Counted from the first letter of the stretch, positions 15,185 to 25,293 are shown. The stretch: 27,961 nucleotides of DNA from an uncultured Prevotella sp. (GCA_900319895.1 ONQK01000035.1:1-27961); one strand, 5' to 3'. Notes: generated from the letters alone by a model not told the origin. Program-made: numbers and translations.

Positions 15185-15192
15185 TATTTTTG
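15185..15192 (+). promoter_or_regulatory. Putative tamL promoter -7 element
   Basis: TATTTTTG followed by CA matches the Bacteroidota -7 consensus. It lies inside the longest possible tamL frame, which favours the later ATG at 15204. Only a short leader of about 6 nt would result. No clear -33 TTTG is present. Confidence 0.5.
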
Positions 15193-15203
15193 CATCGTCA
15201 ATT

Positions 15204-17453
15204 ATGGAATACATTGTACGGATTATACGAAAAATAAGCTCACAAGTTCGCTCACGTCAGGCATCGTTGCTATATGCCAGGCTTTTTCCCGTTATTTCCC
15301 CCTTATTTTTAATGTTCTTCATGGGAAGCTGTTCGGTGACGAGGCATCTGTCGGAAGACAAGTTCTTGTTGACCAAAAACGAAGTCGGCTCGGCCGACGG
15401 ACAGCTCAGGAGGGAGATAAAGGATTGGCGCAGTACCCAGATTATCCAGAAGCCCAACACGAAATGGTTCTCCTTCCTTCCCGTCCCACTGGGGATTTAT
15501 TCGCTTGCGGGCAATGACACGACGACTTGGGCAGGCAGGGTGTTGCGAGGCATCGGCCAGGCACCGGCCGTGTTTGACTCGGTGAAGAGTATAAGGTCGT
15601 GCGAGCATCTTTTGGCGTCCATGAAGAGTGTCGGGCACCTGCGCGGCCGCGTGGAGTTCAATACTCTGAGGAAAGGCAAGAAGTTGAAGGCCATTTACAC
15701 GTTGCATCCACATGAGCGTTTCGAGTTGGACACGATCCTATATGGAATTTCCGACGACATGGTGGCAAAGATCCTGAACTTGGACAATGCAAAGGAGCCT
15801 TTCTTCGGCAAAGGCGAACCTTTCAGCATAGAGTTGCTCAATAGGGCGCGAAACCGCATCACAGACACATTGAGGAATCATGGTTATTATAAATTTTATC
15901 CGGACAACATCCGGTATCATCTGGATACGGTGGCAGGCTCAAACCGAATCGACCTCACCTTGCTCTTGGTCCCGCACCACCATTCCCGTTATAAAATCGG
16001 CAAGGTGGAATACAGCTGCATTGACGGAAACCTGCGCGAAAAGGTCTTGAAGCGCAACAATAGAATTGTTGAGGGGGAATATTACAAGCAGATGGACTTT
16101 TTGCGCACGAGCAAGAATTTTAGACGCTTGCAGGCGGTCGAGTCGGCAAAAATTGAGTTCGAGCCTAAGGACAGCAACCTGCTGGACTGTAAAATAGACT
16201 TGTCGATGCGCAAAAAACGCACCATTAGCATACAGGTTGACGGCACCCACACGCATGGGAACGTCGGCATAGCAGGCATTGTCGGCTATGACAACCGGAA
16301 TCTCTTCAAGGGCTCTGAAGTCTTGAGCCTGCAAGGGCGCGTGGCTTGGGAGAACATAGCCAAGCTGGGCGGCTATCAAAACCGTTACTTCTTTGAATGG
16401 GGCGGCGACGCGCGCTTGCTCTTCCCGCGTTTTTTGTTCCCTTTCCTTTCACGAAACTACAAACGAAACATTCAGGCGGACTCCGAATTCTTATTGCGGT
16501 TCAGCCATCAGGACCGGCCCGAGTTCAAGCGTAACGTGTTTTCAGGAGGTTGGCGGTATCTTTGGCAAGAACTTGAGAAGAATTGGACGTTTACGGTGGA
16601 TGCCATTGACGTGAATTACATCCACATGCCGTGGATAGACCAGATCTTTAAGGAGAATTATTTGGACAACACCAATAGCCGAAACGCCATTTTGCGCTAT
16701 AACTATGAAGACATCTTCGTGGTGAAGACCGGTTTCGGCGTAAAAATGCCGTTGAGGAAACATCAGGAGCTGAGGTTGAATTTTGAGACAGCCGGGAATT
16801 TCATGAGCTTGCTCTCGTGCATCTTCCCCTTCAGTCAGAATGCCGACGGCGAGTCCATGTTGTTCAAAAGCGTCTATGCCCAGTACCTCAAATTTGATGT
16901 CGACTACGTCAAGAGATTCAAAGTCGCGCCTCGCACTGAAATTGCGCTGCATGGCTTTTTGGGCTTGGCATGGCCTTACGGAAACAGCAAAGTCCTGCCT
17001 TTTGAGAAAAGATACCTCTCCGGAGGAGCCAACTCGGTCAGGGGATGGAAGGTGAGGGGGCTGGGCCCCGGGCGGTTTGCGGGGAACAACGGAGAAATAG
17101 ACTTTATCAACCAAACTGGCGACTTGAAAATAGACCTCAACGCTGAATTCCGCTTCCCTTTGTTCTGGAACTTTTATGGCGCCTTGTTTGTCGATGCCGG
17201 CAATATTTGGACGTTCCGTGAATACAAAGAACAGCCTGGCGGACAGTTCAGACTGGACAGGTTTTACAAAGAAATGGCATGTTCCTATGGTTTAGGATTG
17301 CGACTGGACCTCAATTATTTGCTGTTTCGCTTAGATTGGGGACTGAAGGCTGTAAATCCTGCATACACGACGAAAGAAGAGCATTTCCCGATGTTTCATT
17401 TTCGCTACAGGCGCGACAGGGCATGGCATCTTGCCATCGGGCTGCCGTTCTGA
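15204..17453 (+). CDS. tamL: TamL-type lipoprotein, BamA/TamA (Omp85) family outer-membrane protein
   Basis: The product (749 aa from this start) is an Omp85-family protein with a lipoprotein signal: a hydrophobic stretch ending LMFFMGSC gives a lipobox cysteine at residue 43. This is the arrangement of TamL, the Bacteroidota counterpart of TamA, which works with TamB in envelope assembly. POTRA-like repeats occupy roughly residues 80-360, and a C-terminal 16-strand barrel follows with the Omp85 loop-6 motif VRGW at 612-615 (GGANSVRGWKVRGLGPG) and an aromatic last residue (GLPF). An upstream ATG at 15150 is possible but would give a 60-residue signal region and overlap the -7 element. No tamB is seen in the window. 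A WalJ-like hydrolase follows 52 bp later. Confidence 0.88.
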   Translation: MEYIVRIIRKISSQVRSRQASLLYARLFPVISPLFLMFFMGSCSVTRHLSEDKFLLTKNEVGSADGQLRREIKDWRSTQIIQKPNTKWFSFLPVPLGIYSLAGNDTTTWAGRVLRGIGQAPAVFDSVKSIRSCEHLLASMKSVGHLRGRVEFNTLRKGKKLKAIYTLHPHERFELDTILYGISDDMVAKILNLDNAKEPFFGKGEPFSIELLNRARNRITDTLRNHGYYKFYPDNIRYHLDTVAGSNRIDLTLLLVPHHHSRYKIGKVEYSCIDGNLREKVLKRNNRIVEGEYYKQMDFLRTSKNFRRLQAVESAKIEFEPKDSNLLDCKIDLSMRKKRTISIQVDGTHTHGNVGIAGIVGYDNRNLFKGSEVLSLQGRVAWENIAKLGGYQNRYFFEWGGDARLLFPRFLFPFLSRNYKRNIQADSEFLLRFSHQDRPEFKRNVFSGGWRYLWQELEKNWTFTVDAIDVNYIHMPWIDQIFKENYLDNTNSRNAILRYNYEDIFVVKTGFGVKMPLRKHQELRLNFETAGNFMSLLSCIFPFSQNADGESMLFKSVYAQYLKFDVDYVKRFKVAPRTEIALHGFLGLAWPYGNSKVLPFEKRYLSGGANSVRGWKVRGLGPGRFAGNNGEIDFINQTGDLKIDLNAEFRFPLFWNFYGALFVDAGNIWTFREYKEQPGGQFRLDRFYKEMACSYGLGLRLDLNYLLFRLDWGLKAVNPAYTTKEEHFPMFHFRYRRDRAWHLAIGLPF

Positions 17454-17505
17454 ACAAGCTAAGAGGCTGACTTCCTGCAAAATGATTTAAAAAACTTAAA
17501 AACTC

Positions 17506-18330
17506 ATGTTGAAATTTATCCCTTTGAGCAGTGGAAGCAACGGCAACTGCTACGTTTTATATACCGAGACCGATGCTTTGATGATTGACGCAGGCATAGG
17601 TATACGGACATTGAAGAAATTTTGCATACAATATAACCTTTCGATGAAGCATGTGAAGCATGTCCTGGTGACACACGACCACGCCGACCATGTGAAGTCT
17701 GTGGGAAAGGTGAGCAATGCCTATAGCCTCCCGGTGTACACCACGATGGAAGTACACGAGGGCATCGGGCGTAATTATTGCGTAACCCCCAAGATTCAAA
17801 GCGAGAACGTTCATTGCTTGGAAAAGAACCACTCGTACCAATTGGGCTCTTTTGAGGTGACGCCTGTCGCCGTGCCGCACGACAGCACCGACTGTGTGGG
17901 CTATAAAATCAAGTGCCAGGGCATTGTCTTTGGCCTGATGACCGATGTCGGGCATGTGACTCCAGAGTTGGAGCAGCTCATAGGCGAGGCAAATTATTTG
18001 GTGCTCGAGGCAAACCATGACGTAGAGATGGTAAACAACGGCCCGTATCCGCAACACCTGAAAAATAGGATCCTTAGCCCAACAGGACATTTGTCGAATA
18101 CGGATTCTGCCACGGCCCTGGTCAAAAATGCAACCGAGCAGTTGCAGCACGTCTGGCTGTGCCATTTGAGTGAAGAAAACAATCATCCGATCTTGGTGGA
18201 AAAGACCTTTCAGACGATTTTTGAGCAACATGGGCTACGAATAGGCGAAGACATCAAGATAGAGGTGCTCAAACGCAAGGTGCCTACCGGGATTTATGTC
18301 CTTTCCTTGCCTCAAAAGCAGGAAAAATGA
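17506..18330 (+). CDS. MBL-fold metallo-hydrolase, WalJ/YycJ-like
   Basis: This 274-aa protein is a metallo-beta-lactamase-fold hydrolase with the metal-binding motif THDHADH (H57, H59, D61, H62). Further ligand candidates are the histidine in VPHDSTDC, the aspartate in LMTDVGH and the histidine in CHLSEENNHP. The opening FIPLSSGSNGNCYVL is characteristic of the YycJ/WalJ subgroup, members of which are linked to cell-wall control and have been reported as DNA exonucleases. The actual substrate is not evident. It lies 52 bp downstream of tamL on the same strand with no -7 element between them, so it is probably co-transcribed. Confidence 0.88.
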   Translation: MLKFIPLSSGSNGNCYVLYTETDALMIDAGIGIRTLKKFCIQYNLSMKHVKHVLVTHDHADHVKSVGKVSNAYSLPVYTTMEVHEGIGRNYCVTPKIQSENVHCLEKNHSYQLGSFEVTPVAVPHDSTDCVGYKIKCQGIVFGLMTDVGHVTPELEQLIGEANYLVLEANHDVEMVNNGPYPQHLKNRILSPTGHLSNTDSATALVKNATEQLQHVWLCHLSEENNHPILVEKTFQTIFEQHGLRIGEDIKIEVLKRKVPTGIYVLSLPQKQEK

Positions 18331-18447
18331 GGTTCTTCGTGGAAAAGACAGGGCAAGGAGGCGGGGATAGGTGTGTTTTGTGGAAAACGATGAGAAAAGG
18401 CATGAAAATTATAACTTATAATCGATGATAATCTAAAATTTTTTATA

Positions 18448-18455
18448 TAACTTTG
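18448..18455 (+). promoter_or_regulatory. Putative PBP1A promoter -7 element
   Basis: TAACTTTG followed by CA matches TAnnTTTG, 32 bp before the PBP start. The region upstream is A/T-rich but has no TTTG at the right distance. Confidence 0.55.
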
Positions 18456-18487
18456 CACTAAAATAAGATGAAATAAGACAAATTAGG

Positions 18488-20797
18488 ATGAGAAAGAACT
18501 TTGTACGCTTCTTGTGGTCGGCTTTGATAGCGCTTGTCGTCTTCATGGCGGCAGGAGGCGTTGCCATTTGGAATGGATGGGTGGGCTACATGCCTCCTGT
18601 CGAAGAGTTGCAAAACCCAATCAGCCGCTATGCTTCGCAGGTCTTCTCCTCGGACGGAAAGGTGTTGGGAACGTGGAACATGAACCGTGAAAACCGTGTG
18701 CTTGTAGACTATGAAAACCTTTCTCCATTTTTGATTCAAGCGTTGGTGGCAACAGAAGATGAGCGTTTTTACGAGCATTCGGGCATCGATTTCATTGCTC
18801 TAGGCCGCGCCGTCATCAAACGTGGCATATTCCAGCAAGAAAGTGCGGGCGGCGGTTCGACAATAACGCAGCAGCTGGCCAAACAACTTTATTCGGAGGT
18901 CGCGCACAACACGCTTGAACGCTTGCTGCAAAAACCGATAGAGTGGGTCATTGCCGTCAAATTGGAACGCAATTACACAAAAGAGGAAATCATCACCATG
19001 TACCTCAACTATTTTGACTTCCTGCACAATGCGGTAGGCATAAAAACAGCGTCTGCAACCTATTTCAATAAAGACCCCAAGGAGTTGTCGCTGGTAGAGG
19101 CGGCAGTTTTAATCGGATTGTGCAAGAATCCATCCCTCTATAATCCCGTGCGCCATCCCGAGCGCTGCCGCAATCGTCGCAACGTCGTGCTCTCACAGAT
19201 GAGCAGAGCTGGCTATCTGTCGAAGGATGAATGTATGGCTGCCATGAAAGAGCCTTTGACACTGGATTTCCACAGAATGGACCATAAAGACGGCTCCGCA
19301 CCTTACTTGCGTGAGTTTTTGCGCCAATATCTCATGGCGCAAAAGCCGCGGTTGGAGAACTATCCTTCATGGAACCGGCGGCAGTTTGTCATTGACTCCA
19401 TAGCTTGGGAAAATGACCCGCAATACGGATGGTGCAACAAGAATTTCAAAAAAGACGGCACACCTTATAATATCTACACCGATGGGTTGAAAATCCACAC
19501 AACGATAAATTCCCGGATGCAACAATATGCAGAAGAAGCTGTCTATCGGCATGTCGCCAAATTCTTGCAACCGGAATTCTCTCGCCAAAACAAGCATAAG
19601 CGCAATGCACCTTTCAGCAATGCACTTTCTACAAAGGAGATACAGGGCATAATGAACCGCGCTATTCGTCAGAGCGAGCGCTACCGCGTCCTCAAACTCT
19701 CCGGGATGTCGGAGGAGGAGATCTTAGAGTCTTTCAAGAAGCCCGTGGAAATGAGCGTCTTCACTTACCAAGGTGACATTGACACGGTGATGACACCCAT
19801 TGACTCCATCAAGTACTACAAATCGTTTTTGCGGGCAGGCTTCATGAGCATGGAAGTGGAAACGGGCGAAGTCAGGGCGTATGTGGGTGGAATGAACTAT
19901 TACCATTTTCAATACGACATGGCAATGAGCGGCCGCCGGCAGGTGGGGTCGACCATAAAGCCTCTGCTTTATGCCTTGGCGATGGAAAACGGCTTCTCCC
20001 CGTGCGACGTGGCACCGAATGTCCAGCAAACTTACATTGTGGCAGGGCGTCCGTGGACTCCTCGTAATGATAATAGAAAACGCTATGGGGAGATGGTGAC
20101 CTTGAAATGGGGGCTGGCGCAGTCCAACAACTGGATTTCAGCCTATTTGATGAACCATCTCAATCCTCAGGCATTTGTAGACATGATCCATGCCTTTGGT
20201 GTGAGCAATCCGGAAATCCATCCCTCGATGGCCCTGTGTCTAGGGCCATGCGAAGTCTCGGTGGCCGAGATGGTGAGCGCCTATACGGCTTTTGCCAATC
20301 GCGGCATTCGCTGTGCGCCATTGTTCATAACAAAAATAGAAGATGGCGACGGCGCAGTCATCGCTCAATTCCAGCCCATGATGAACGAAGTTATCAGCGA
20401 AGAAAGTGCATTCAAGATGATTGACTTGTTGCGCGGTGTTGTCAATGGAGGCACCGGCGGCCGCCTCCGCTTCCGCTTCAACATGAATGGTGACATCGGC
20501 GGGAAGACGGGTACGACAAACCGTAACTCGGACGCATGGTTCATTGGACTTACCCCCGCCTTGGCCAGCGGCTGCTGGATTGGCGGCGAAGACAGAGACA
20601 TTCACTTCGATTCGATGGCCATGGGGCAGGGAGCGACGATGGCACTCCCGATTTGGGCATATTACATGAAAAAAGTCTATGAAGACAAGCTGCTGGGCTA
20701 TTCTGAAAGCCAAAAATTCGATATTCCGGCCGACTTCAACCCTTGTACGGTTGACACCACCGCCTCATTAAACGGTATAGAAAATGTTTTTGAATAA
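18488..20797 (+). CDS. mrcA: Bifunctional class A penicillin-binding protein (PBP1A)
   Basis: This 769-aa inner-membrane enzyme polymerises lipid II glycan strands and cross-links their peptides. A single N-terminal transmembrane segment (residues about 8-29) is followed by a GT51 transglycosylase domain with catalytic E90 in ATEDERFYEH and the GGSTITQQLAKQL motif at 122-134. The transpeptidase domain has the active-site STIK (S488 to K491), SNN at 546-548 and KTGTT at 673-677. All catalytic motifs are present, so both activities are expected. The length and order match class A PBPs. It has its own -7 promoter element and no close partner genes. The symbol is by analogy with E. coli; Bacteroidota often carry several paralogues. 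Confidence 0.94.
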   Translation: MRKNFVRFLWSALIALVVFMAAGGVAIWNGWVGYMPPVEELQNPISRYASQVFSSDGKVLGTWNMNRENRVLVDYENLSPFLIQALVATEDERFYEHSGIDFIALGRAVIKRGIFQQESAGGGSTITQQLAKQLYSEVAHNTLERLLQKPIEWVIAVKLERNYTKEEIITMYLNYFDFLHNAVGIKTASATYFNKDPKELSLVEAAVLIGLCKNPSLYNPVRHPERCRNRRNVVLSQMSRAGYLSKDECMAAMKEPLTLDFHRMDHKDGSAPYLREFLRQYLMAQKPRLENYPSWNRRQFVIDSIAWENDPQYGWCNKNFKKDGTPYNIYTDGLKIHTTINSRMQQYAEEAVYRHVAKFLQPEFSRQNKHKRNAPFSNALSTKEIQGIMNRAIRQSERYRVLKLSGMSEEEILESFKKPVEMSVFTYQGDIDTVMTPIDSIKYYKSFLRAGFMSMEVETGEVRAYVGGMNYYHFQYDMAMSGRRQVGSTIKPLLYALAMENGFSPCDVAPNVQQTYIVAGRPWTPRNDNRKRYGEMVTLKWGLAQSNNWISAYLMNHLNPQAFVDMIHAFGVSNPEIHPSMALCLGPCEVSVAEMVSAYTAFANRGIRCAPLFITKIEDGDGAVIAQFQPMMNEVISEESAFKMIDLLRGVVNGGTGGRLRFRFNMNGDIGGKTGTTNRNSDAWFIGLTPALASGCWIGGEDRDIHFDSMAMGQGATMALPIWAYYMKKVYEDKLLGYSESQKFDIPADFNPCTVDTTASLNGIENVFE

Positions 20798-20840
20798 ATT
20801 GTGATTGAAATTTACATCAAAAAAAGCGGAAAAATGTTTT

Positions 20841-20876
20841 TTTGAGCTATTTTTCCGTTTTTTTTCACTATTTTTG
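20841..20876 (+). promoter_or_regulatory. Putative glycogen operon promoter
   Basis: TATTTTTG at 20869-20876 matches the -7 element, with TTTG at 20841-20844, 24 bp upstream (longer than the usual 19-21). It lies 22 bp before the ATG at 20899 and supports that start over the earlier in-frame ATG at 20842. Confidence 0.5.
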
Positions 20877-20898
20877 TCAAATTGGGATAAAAAACAAG

Positions 20899-22569
20899 AT
20901 GTACATGTGCACGCCAGACTATATTTTTGAAATGAGCTGGGAGGTCTGCCAGAAAATAGGCGGTATTTACACCGTCCTTTCAACGCGGGCAAAGACCCTT
21001 CACGAACAATTTGGCGATTGTTTGATATTCATAGGTCCGGATTGCTGGAAAACTCGGCCTTGTCCATTCTTTCAAGAAGACGACAACCTGTTTGCAGAAT
21101 GGGTTGACCTTGCAAAAAAACAATCATTGCCGTTGAGGGTGGGGCGGTGGCAGGTTCCAGGGGAGCCTGTGGCGATTTTGGTCGATTTTTCAACTTTCTA
21201 TGCTGAAAAAAATCAAATTTATGCACAAATGTGGGAACTTTTTCAGGTCGACAGCCTCCATGCCTACGGCGATTACGACGAGGCGTCAATGTTTGCCTAT
21301 GCCGCGGCGAAAGTCGTGGAAAGTTTCTACCGATTCTATCTCAATGAAGGGCACCGCGTCGTTTGCCATGGCAATGAATGGATGACCGGCATGGGGCTGC
21401 TCTACCTTCGGCACCATTTGCCGCAGGTGGCGACCCTGTTCACCACACATGCAACGACAATTGGAAGAAGTATCGCGGGCAACGGAAAACCTTTGTACGA
21501 CTATTTTCAAGCCTATGACGGCAATCAGATGGCAAGGGAGCTAAATGTACAGAGTAAGCATTCGGTAGAAAGGCAGACAGCACATTTTGCAGACTGTTTC
21601 ACCACGGTAAGCCATATTACGGCACGCGAGTGCGCCCAATTGCTCGAAAGGCAGGCCGACGTGGTTCTGCCCAATGGCTTTAATGGCGATTTTGTGTCTG
21701 GCCGAGAGCATCTGATGAGACTGCGCACGGCGGCGCGTGAACGGTTGATGAAAGTGGCAAATGCCCTGACAGGTCGTGTCTTTCCGGAAGATACTTTCAT
21801 CGTTTCAACAAGTGGGCGCTATGAATTTAGGAACAAAGGATATGATGTCTTTCTTGATGTGGTCGGTAAATTGGCCAACTCGGACAATCTGAGCCGCCAG
21901 GTTCTCGCTTTCATCCAGGTGCCGGCATGGAGTACGGGTGCCCGCGCCGATCTGAAGGGGCGTTTACACCAGGACACTAGTTATAATGTGCCTTTGGAAG
22001 CTCCTTTTATCACTCATTGGTTGCATCAACCCCTGAATGACAGTATTTTGCACTACATGCGAGGTCTAGAGTTGGATAAAAACAGCCATCCCCGGTTGTC
22101 TTTGGTATTCATTCCCTCCTATTTAGACGGCAGGGACGGGATTTTCGACCGGGAATATTATGAGCTGTTGGCAGGAAACGACCTTTGTGTTTACCCCTCG
22201 TATTATGAGCCCTGGGGATACACTCCACTTGAAGCCATAGCCTTTGGCGTACCTTGCATCACAACTGATTTGGCCGGCTTCGGACAGTGGGTGTGCCAAG
22301 AGACAGGCAGCACCGCGTTGATGGAGACAGGTGTAGAGGTAGTACATCGAACAGACGGCAATTATGAGGACGTCGTTGAGAAGATTACAGCAAGTGTCTT
22401 GGCATTGATGAAATGTGGCGATGAAGCCGCTGACATTGGCCGCAAGGCATTGCAATTGTCGGAAAAGGCATTATGGAGACATTTTATAAAATATTATAAC
22501 CAAGCCTATGGACTGGCTTTGGAAAGATCGAGAGAAAGAATAAATGTAACACACAACAAAAGAGTATGA
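20899..22569 (+). CDS. Glycogen synthase, GT3-like
   Basis: This 556-aa glycosyltransferase (GT-B fold) most resembles the GT3 (animal/yeast-type) glycogen synthases found in Bacteroidota, which extend alpha-1,4-glucan from a sugar nucleotide. Diagnostic features are the opening MSWEVCQKIGGIYTVL with the substrate-binding K-x-G-G, the HGNEWMTG region, the VLPNGFNGD segment and the C-terminal EPWGYTPLEAIAFG motif (catalytic E437) followed by CITTDLAGFG. The start is placed at 20899 because the upstream 19 codons overlap the promoter; 20905 is also possible. The stop overlaps the glgP start in an ATGA, so the two are translationally coupled. The donor (UDP- or ADP-glucose) cannot be read here. 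Confidence 0.88.
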   Translation: MYMCTPDYIFEMSWEVCQKIGGIYTVLSTRAKTLHEQFGDCLIFIGPDCWKTRPCPFFQEDDNLFAEWVDLAKKQSLPLRVGRWQVPGEPVAILVDFSTFYAEKNQIYAQMWELFQVDSLHAYGDYDEASMFAYAAAKVVESFYRFYLNEGHRVVCHGNEWMTGMGLLYLRHHLPQVATLFTTHATTIGRSIAGNGKPLYDYFQAYDGNQMARELNVQSKHSVERQTAHFADCFTTVSHITARECAQLLERQADVVLPNGFNGDFVSGREHLMRLRTAARERLMKVANALTGRVFPEDTFIVSTSGRYEFRNKGYDVFLDVVGKLANSDNLSRQVLAFIQVPAWSTGARADLKGRLHQDTSYNVPLEAPFITHWLHQPLNDSILHYMRGLELDKNSHPRLSLVFIPSYLDGRDGIFDREYYELLAGNDLCVYPSYYEPWGYTPLEAIAFGVPCITTDLAGFGQWVCQETGSTALMETGVEVVHRTDGNYEDVVEKITASVLALMKCGDEAADIGRKALQLSEKALWRHFIKYYNQAYGLALERSRERINVTHNKRV

Positions 22570-25130
22570 AAATAAAAACAGAATACACGAATGTGCCCCA
22601 ATGGCGGGAGCTGCACATCAAATCGTGTTTGCCGGCAAGCTTGAATTGCCTTGACGAGATGGCGCATAATATCTGGTGGACGTGGAATTATGAGGCGCGG
22701 GAAATGTGGAAGAGCCTTGACGAGAAACTATACGATGAAGTGGGGCAGAACCCCGTCTTGCTGTTGGAGCGCTTGAGCTACGGACGAAAACAAGAAGTGG
22801 CGGCAGACAAAGAGACGATGAAGCGCATCAACAGCGTCTATCGGAAGTTCAGGGAATACATGGACGTGGAAGTGGACAAAAGCCGCCCGTCTGTCGCATA
22901 TTTCAGCATGGAATACGGCTTGAATCAAGTCTTGAAAATCTATTCAGGAGGTCTTGGCATGCTTGCCGGCGACTATCTGAAAGAGGCTTCAGACAGTAAT
23001 GTCGACCTTTGTGCCATCGGATTTTTGTATCGTTTCGGCTATTTCAGGCAATCCTTAGGCATTGACGGACAGCAAATCGCCAATTATGAGGCACAAAACT
23101 TCAATACCTTGCCCTTGGTGAAACAGCTTGATGAGAATGGAGACCAGCTGGTCATTGACGTTCCTTACATGGACTATGTTGTGCATGCTTATGTCTGGCG
23201 TGTCAATGTAGGCCGAATAGCCCTTTACCTCCTGGACACAGACAATGAGATGAACTCCGAATACGACCGCGCCATTACACACACCCTTTATGGAGGCGAC
23301 TGGGAGAACCGCCTCAAACAGGAGATCCTGCTGGGTATCGGGGGAATGTTGATGCTTGAACGCATGGGCATGGAAAAAGATGTATATCATTGCAATGAAG
23401 GGCATGCAGCCTTGTGCAACCTGCAGCGCCTTTGTGACTACATCGAGGCGGGCATGACCTTCAACCAGGCCATCGAGCTGGTGCGCGCTTCGGCACTTTA
23501 CACGGTACACACGCCCGTGCCGGCAGGACACGACTATTTCGAGGAAGAACTTTTCGGCAAGTACATGCGTGGCTATGCCGATAAACTCGGTATAACCTGG
23601 GAGGAATTCATTGGGATGGGACGTACGAATGCCGATGATAAAGATGAAAAATTCTGTATGTCGACTTTTGCTTGTAACACTTGCCAGGAAGTCAATGGTG
23701 TGAGCAAATTGCACGGCTGGGTCAGTCAAAAAATGTTTGCCAACAATTGGAAGGGCTTCTTCCCAGAGGAGAACCATGTCGGCTATGTGACAAATGGCGT
23801 TCATTTCCCAACCTGGGCAGCCACAGAGTGGCGGAAATTGTATCAAAAATACTTTGACGAGGCCTTTTTAACAGACCAAAGCAATGAAAAGATATGGCAA
23901 GCCATCTATGAGGTTCCCGACGCGGAAATCTGGCAGACACGCTTAGAGCTGAAAAGGAAATTGATCAACTATATCAGGGAAAAGTTCTCACAGACCTGGC
24001 TACAGTGCCAAGGCGACCCTTCTCGTGTGATGTCCCTGTTGGAGCGCATCAACTCCAATGCCTTGATCATCGGCTTTTGTCGGCGGTTTGCAACTTATAA
24101 GCGCGCCCACTTGTTGTTTACCGATTTGGAGCGGCTGTCAAAAATCGTCAATAATCCGGGGCATCCCGTACAATTCATCTTCTCGGGAAAAGCCCATCCT
24201 GCCGACGGCGCCGGTCAGGGATTGATCAAACGTATATATGAAATAAGCCAACGCCCCGAATTCTTGGGAAAAATCCTTTTTCTTGAAGATTACGACTTCA
24301 GCCTGGCGCGTCGGCTGGTGAGCGGGGTAGATGTCTGGATGAACACGCCGACCCGCCCGCTGGAAGCCTCGGGGACATCCGGCGAAAAGGCAGAGATGAA
24401 CGGTGTGGTCAACCTGTCGGTCTTGGACGGATGGTGGTATGAAGGCTATCGGGCGGGTGCCGGCTGGGCCGTTACAGAAAAACAGACTTATGACAATCAG
24501 GTGCATCAGGATCAACTGGACGCCGCCACCATTTATGGGTTGCTCGAAAACGAGATTATACCTCTTTATTACGACCGCAACGAGCAAGGTTTCAGCGAAG
24601 GGTGGATAAAAGTAATTAAAAATTCAATTGCCCAAATTGCGCCACACTATACCATGAAGCGTCAGTTGGACGATTATTACTACAAATTTTATGAGCCGTT
24701 GGCGAAACGCTCCGCGATGCTGGCTGCCGAAGATGCCAAAAAAGCAAAGGAAATTGCGCAGTGGAAGGAAAATGTAGCCCAACATTGGGACATGCTGCGA
24801 GTGACTCACCGTGACGATGAATTCTTGGTCCGCGGCGGCGACATCGGTTCAAAAGCGACCTTGCGCTATACGGTTTCCCATCCAGGCGTTCAGCCCGACG
24901 ACATCCAGCTGGAGCTTGTCCTGACCTATGTCCGTCCGCTGGCCGACGAGCATCAGGTGGCCGCCGTAGTACCTTTTGAGCACATTCATACCGACGGGCA
25001 CGAAACGGTTTACGAGGCCATCATTTGGCCACATGTGTCGGGGAACTACCGGGGCGCGGTTCGCATTGTCCCTCGTCATCGTGATTTGCCACATCGCCAA
25101 GATTTTGCTTATGTAAAGTGGATTGAATGA
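22566..25130 (+). CDS. glgP: Alpha-glucan (glycogen) phosphorylase
   Basis: This 854-aa GT35 enzyme releases glucose-1-phosphate from glycogen. The PLP-binding lysine is K608 in EASGTSGEKAEMNG, corresponding to the EASGTSNMK motif of classical phosphorylases. VAYFSMEYGL and SGGLGMLAGDYLK near residues 117-142 and CNEGHAA near 280 are typical of the divergent TIGR02094-type bacterial subfamily. An N-terminal extension of about 100 residues precedes this core, and the final 100 residues form a beta-rich tail. The start codon overlaps the synthase stop by 4 bp, pairing glycogen synthesis and breakdown in one transcript. It is the last gene of the unit; a 224-bp gap with no obvious terminator separates it from HU. 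Confidence 0.95.
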   Translation: MKIKTEYTNVPQWRELHIKSCLPASLNCLDEMAHNIWWTWNYEAREMWKSLDEKLYDEVGQNPVLLLERLSYGRKQEVAADKETMKRINSVYRKFREYMDVEVDKSRPSVAYFSMEYGLNQVLKIYSGGLGMLAGDYLKEASDSNVDLCAIGFLYRFGYFRQSLGIDGQQIANYEAQNFNTLPLVKQLDENGDQLVIDVPYMDYVVHAYVWRVNVGRIALYLLDTDNEMNSEYDRAITHTLYGGDWENRLKQEILLGIGGMLMLERMGMEKDVYHCNEGHAALCNLQRLCDYIEAGMTFNQAIELVRASALYTVHTPVPAGHDYFEEELFGKYMRGYADKLGITWEEFIGMGRTNADDKDEKFCMSTFACNTCQEVNGVSKLHGWVSQKMFANNWKGFFPEENHVGYVTNGVHFPTWAATEWRKLYQKYFDEAFLTDQSNEKIWQAIYEVPDAEIWQTRLELKRKLINYIREKFSQTWLQCQGDPSRVMSLLERINSNALIIGFCRRFATYKRAHLLFTDLERLSKIVNNPGHPVQFIFSGKAHPADGAGQGLIKRIYEISQRPEFLGKILFLEDYDFSLARRLVSGVDVWMNTPTRPLEASGTSGEKAEMNGVVNLSVLDGWWYEGYRAGAGWAVTEKQTYDNQVHQDQLDAATIYGLLENEIIPLYYDRNEQGFSEGWIKVIKNSIAQIAPHYTMKRQLDDYYYKFYEPLAKRSAMLAAEDAKKAKEIAQWKENVAQHWDMLRVTHRDDEFLVRGGDIGSKATLRYTVSHPGVQPDDIQLELVLTYVRPLADEHQVAAVVPFEHIHTDGHETVYEAIIWPHVSGNYRGAVRIVPRHRDLPHRQDFAYVKWIE

Positions 25131-25293
25131 ATCATGATAAGATAAGAGCGATGGGCTGAAACCGCGCGTGTCGTTGTGGGGAAATTCGATGGGAATTTGA
25201 GGGCAACAAGTAGAAAAAGCACTAAAAATGCCCGATATGATGTTTTTTTGAAAAAAAAAGGCAATAATTTTTTTATTTCACGTCAAAAAGCCT

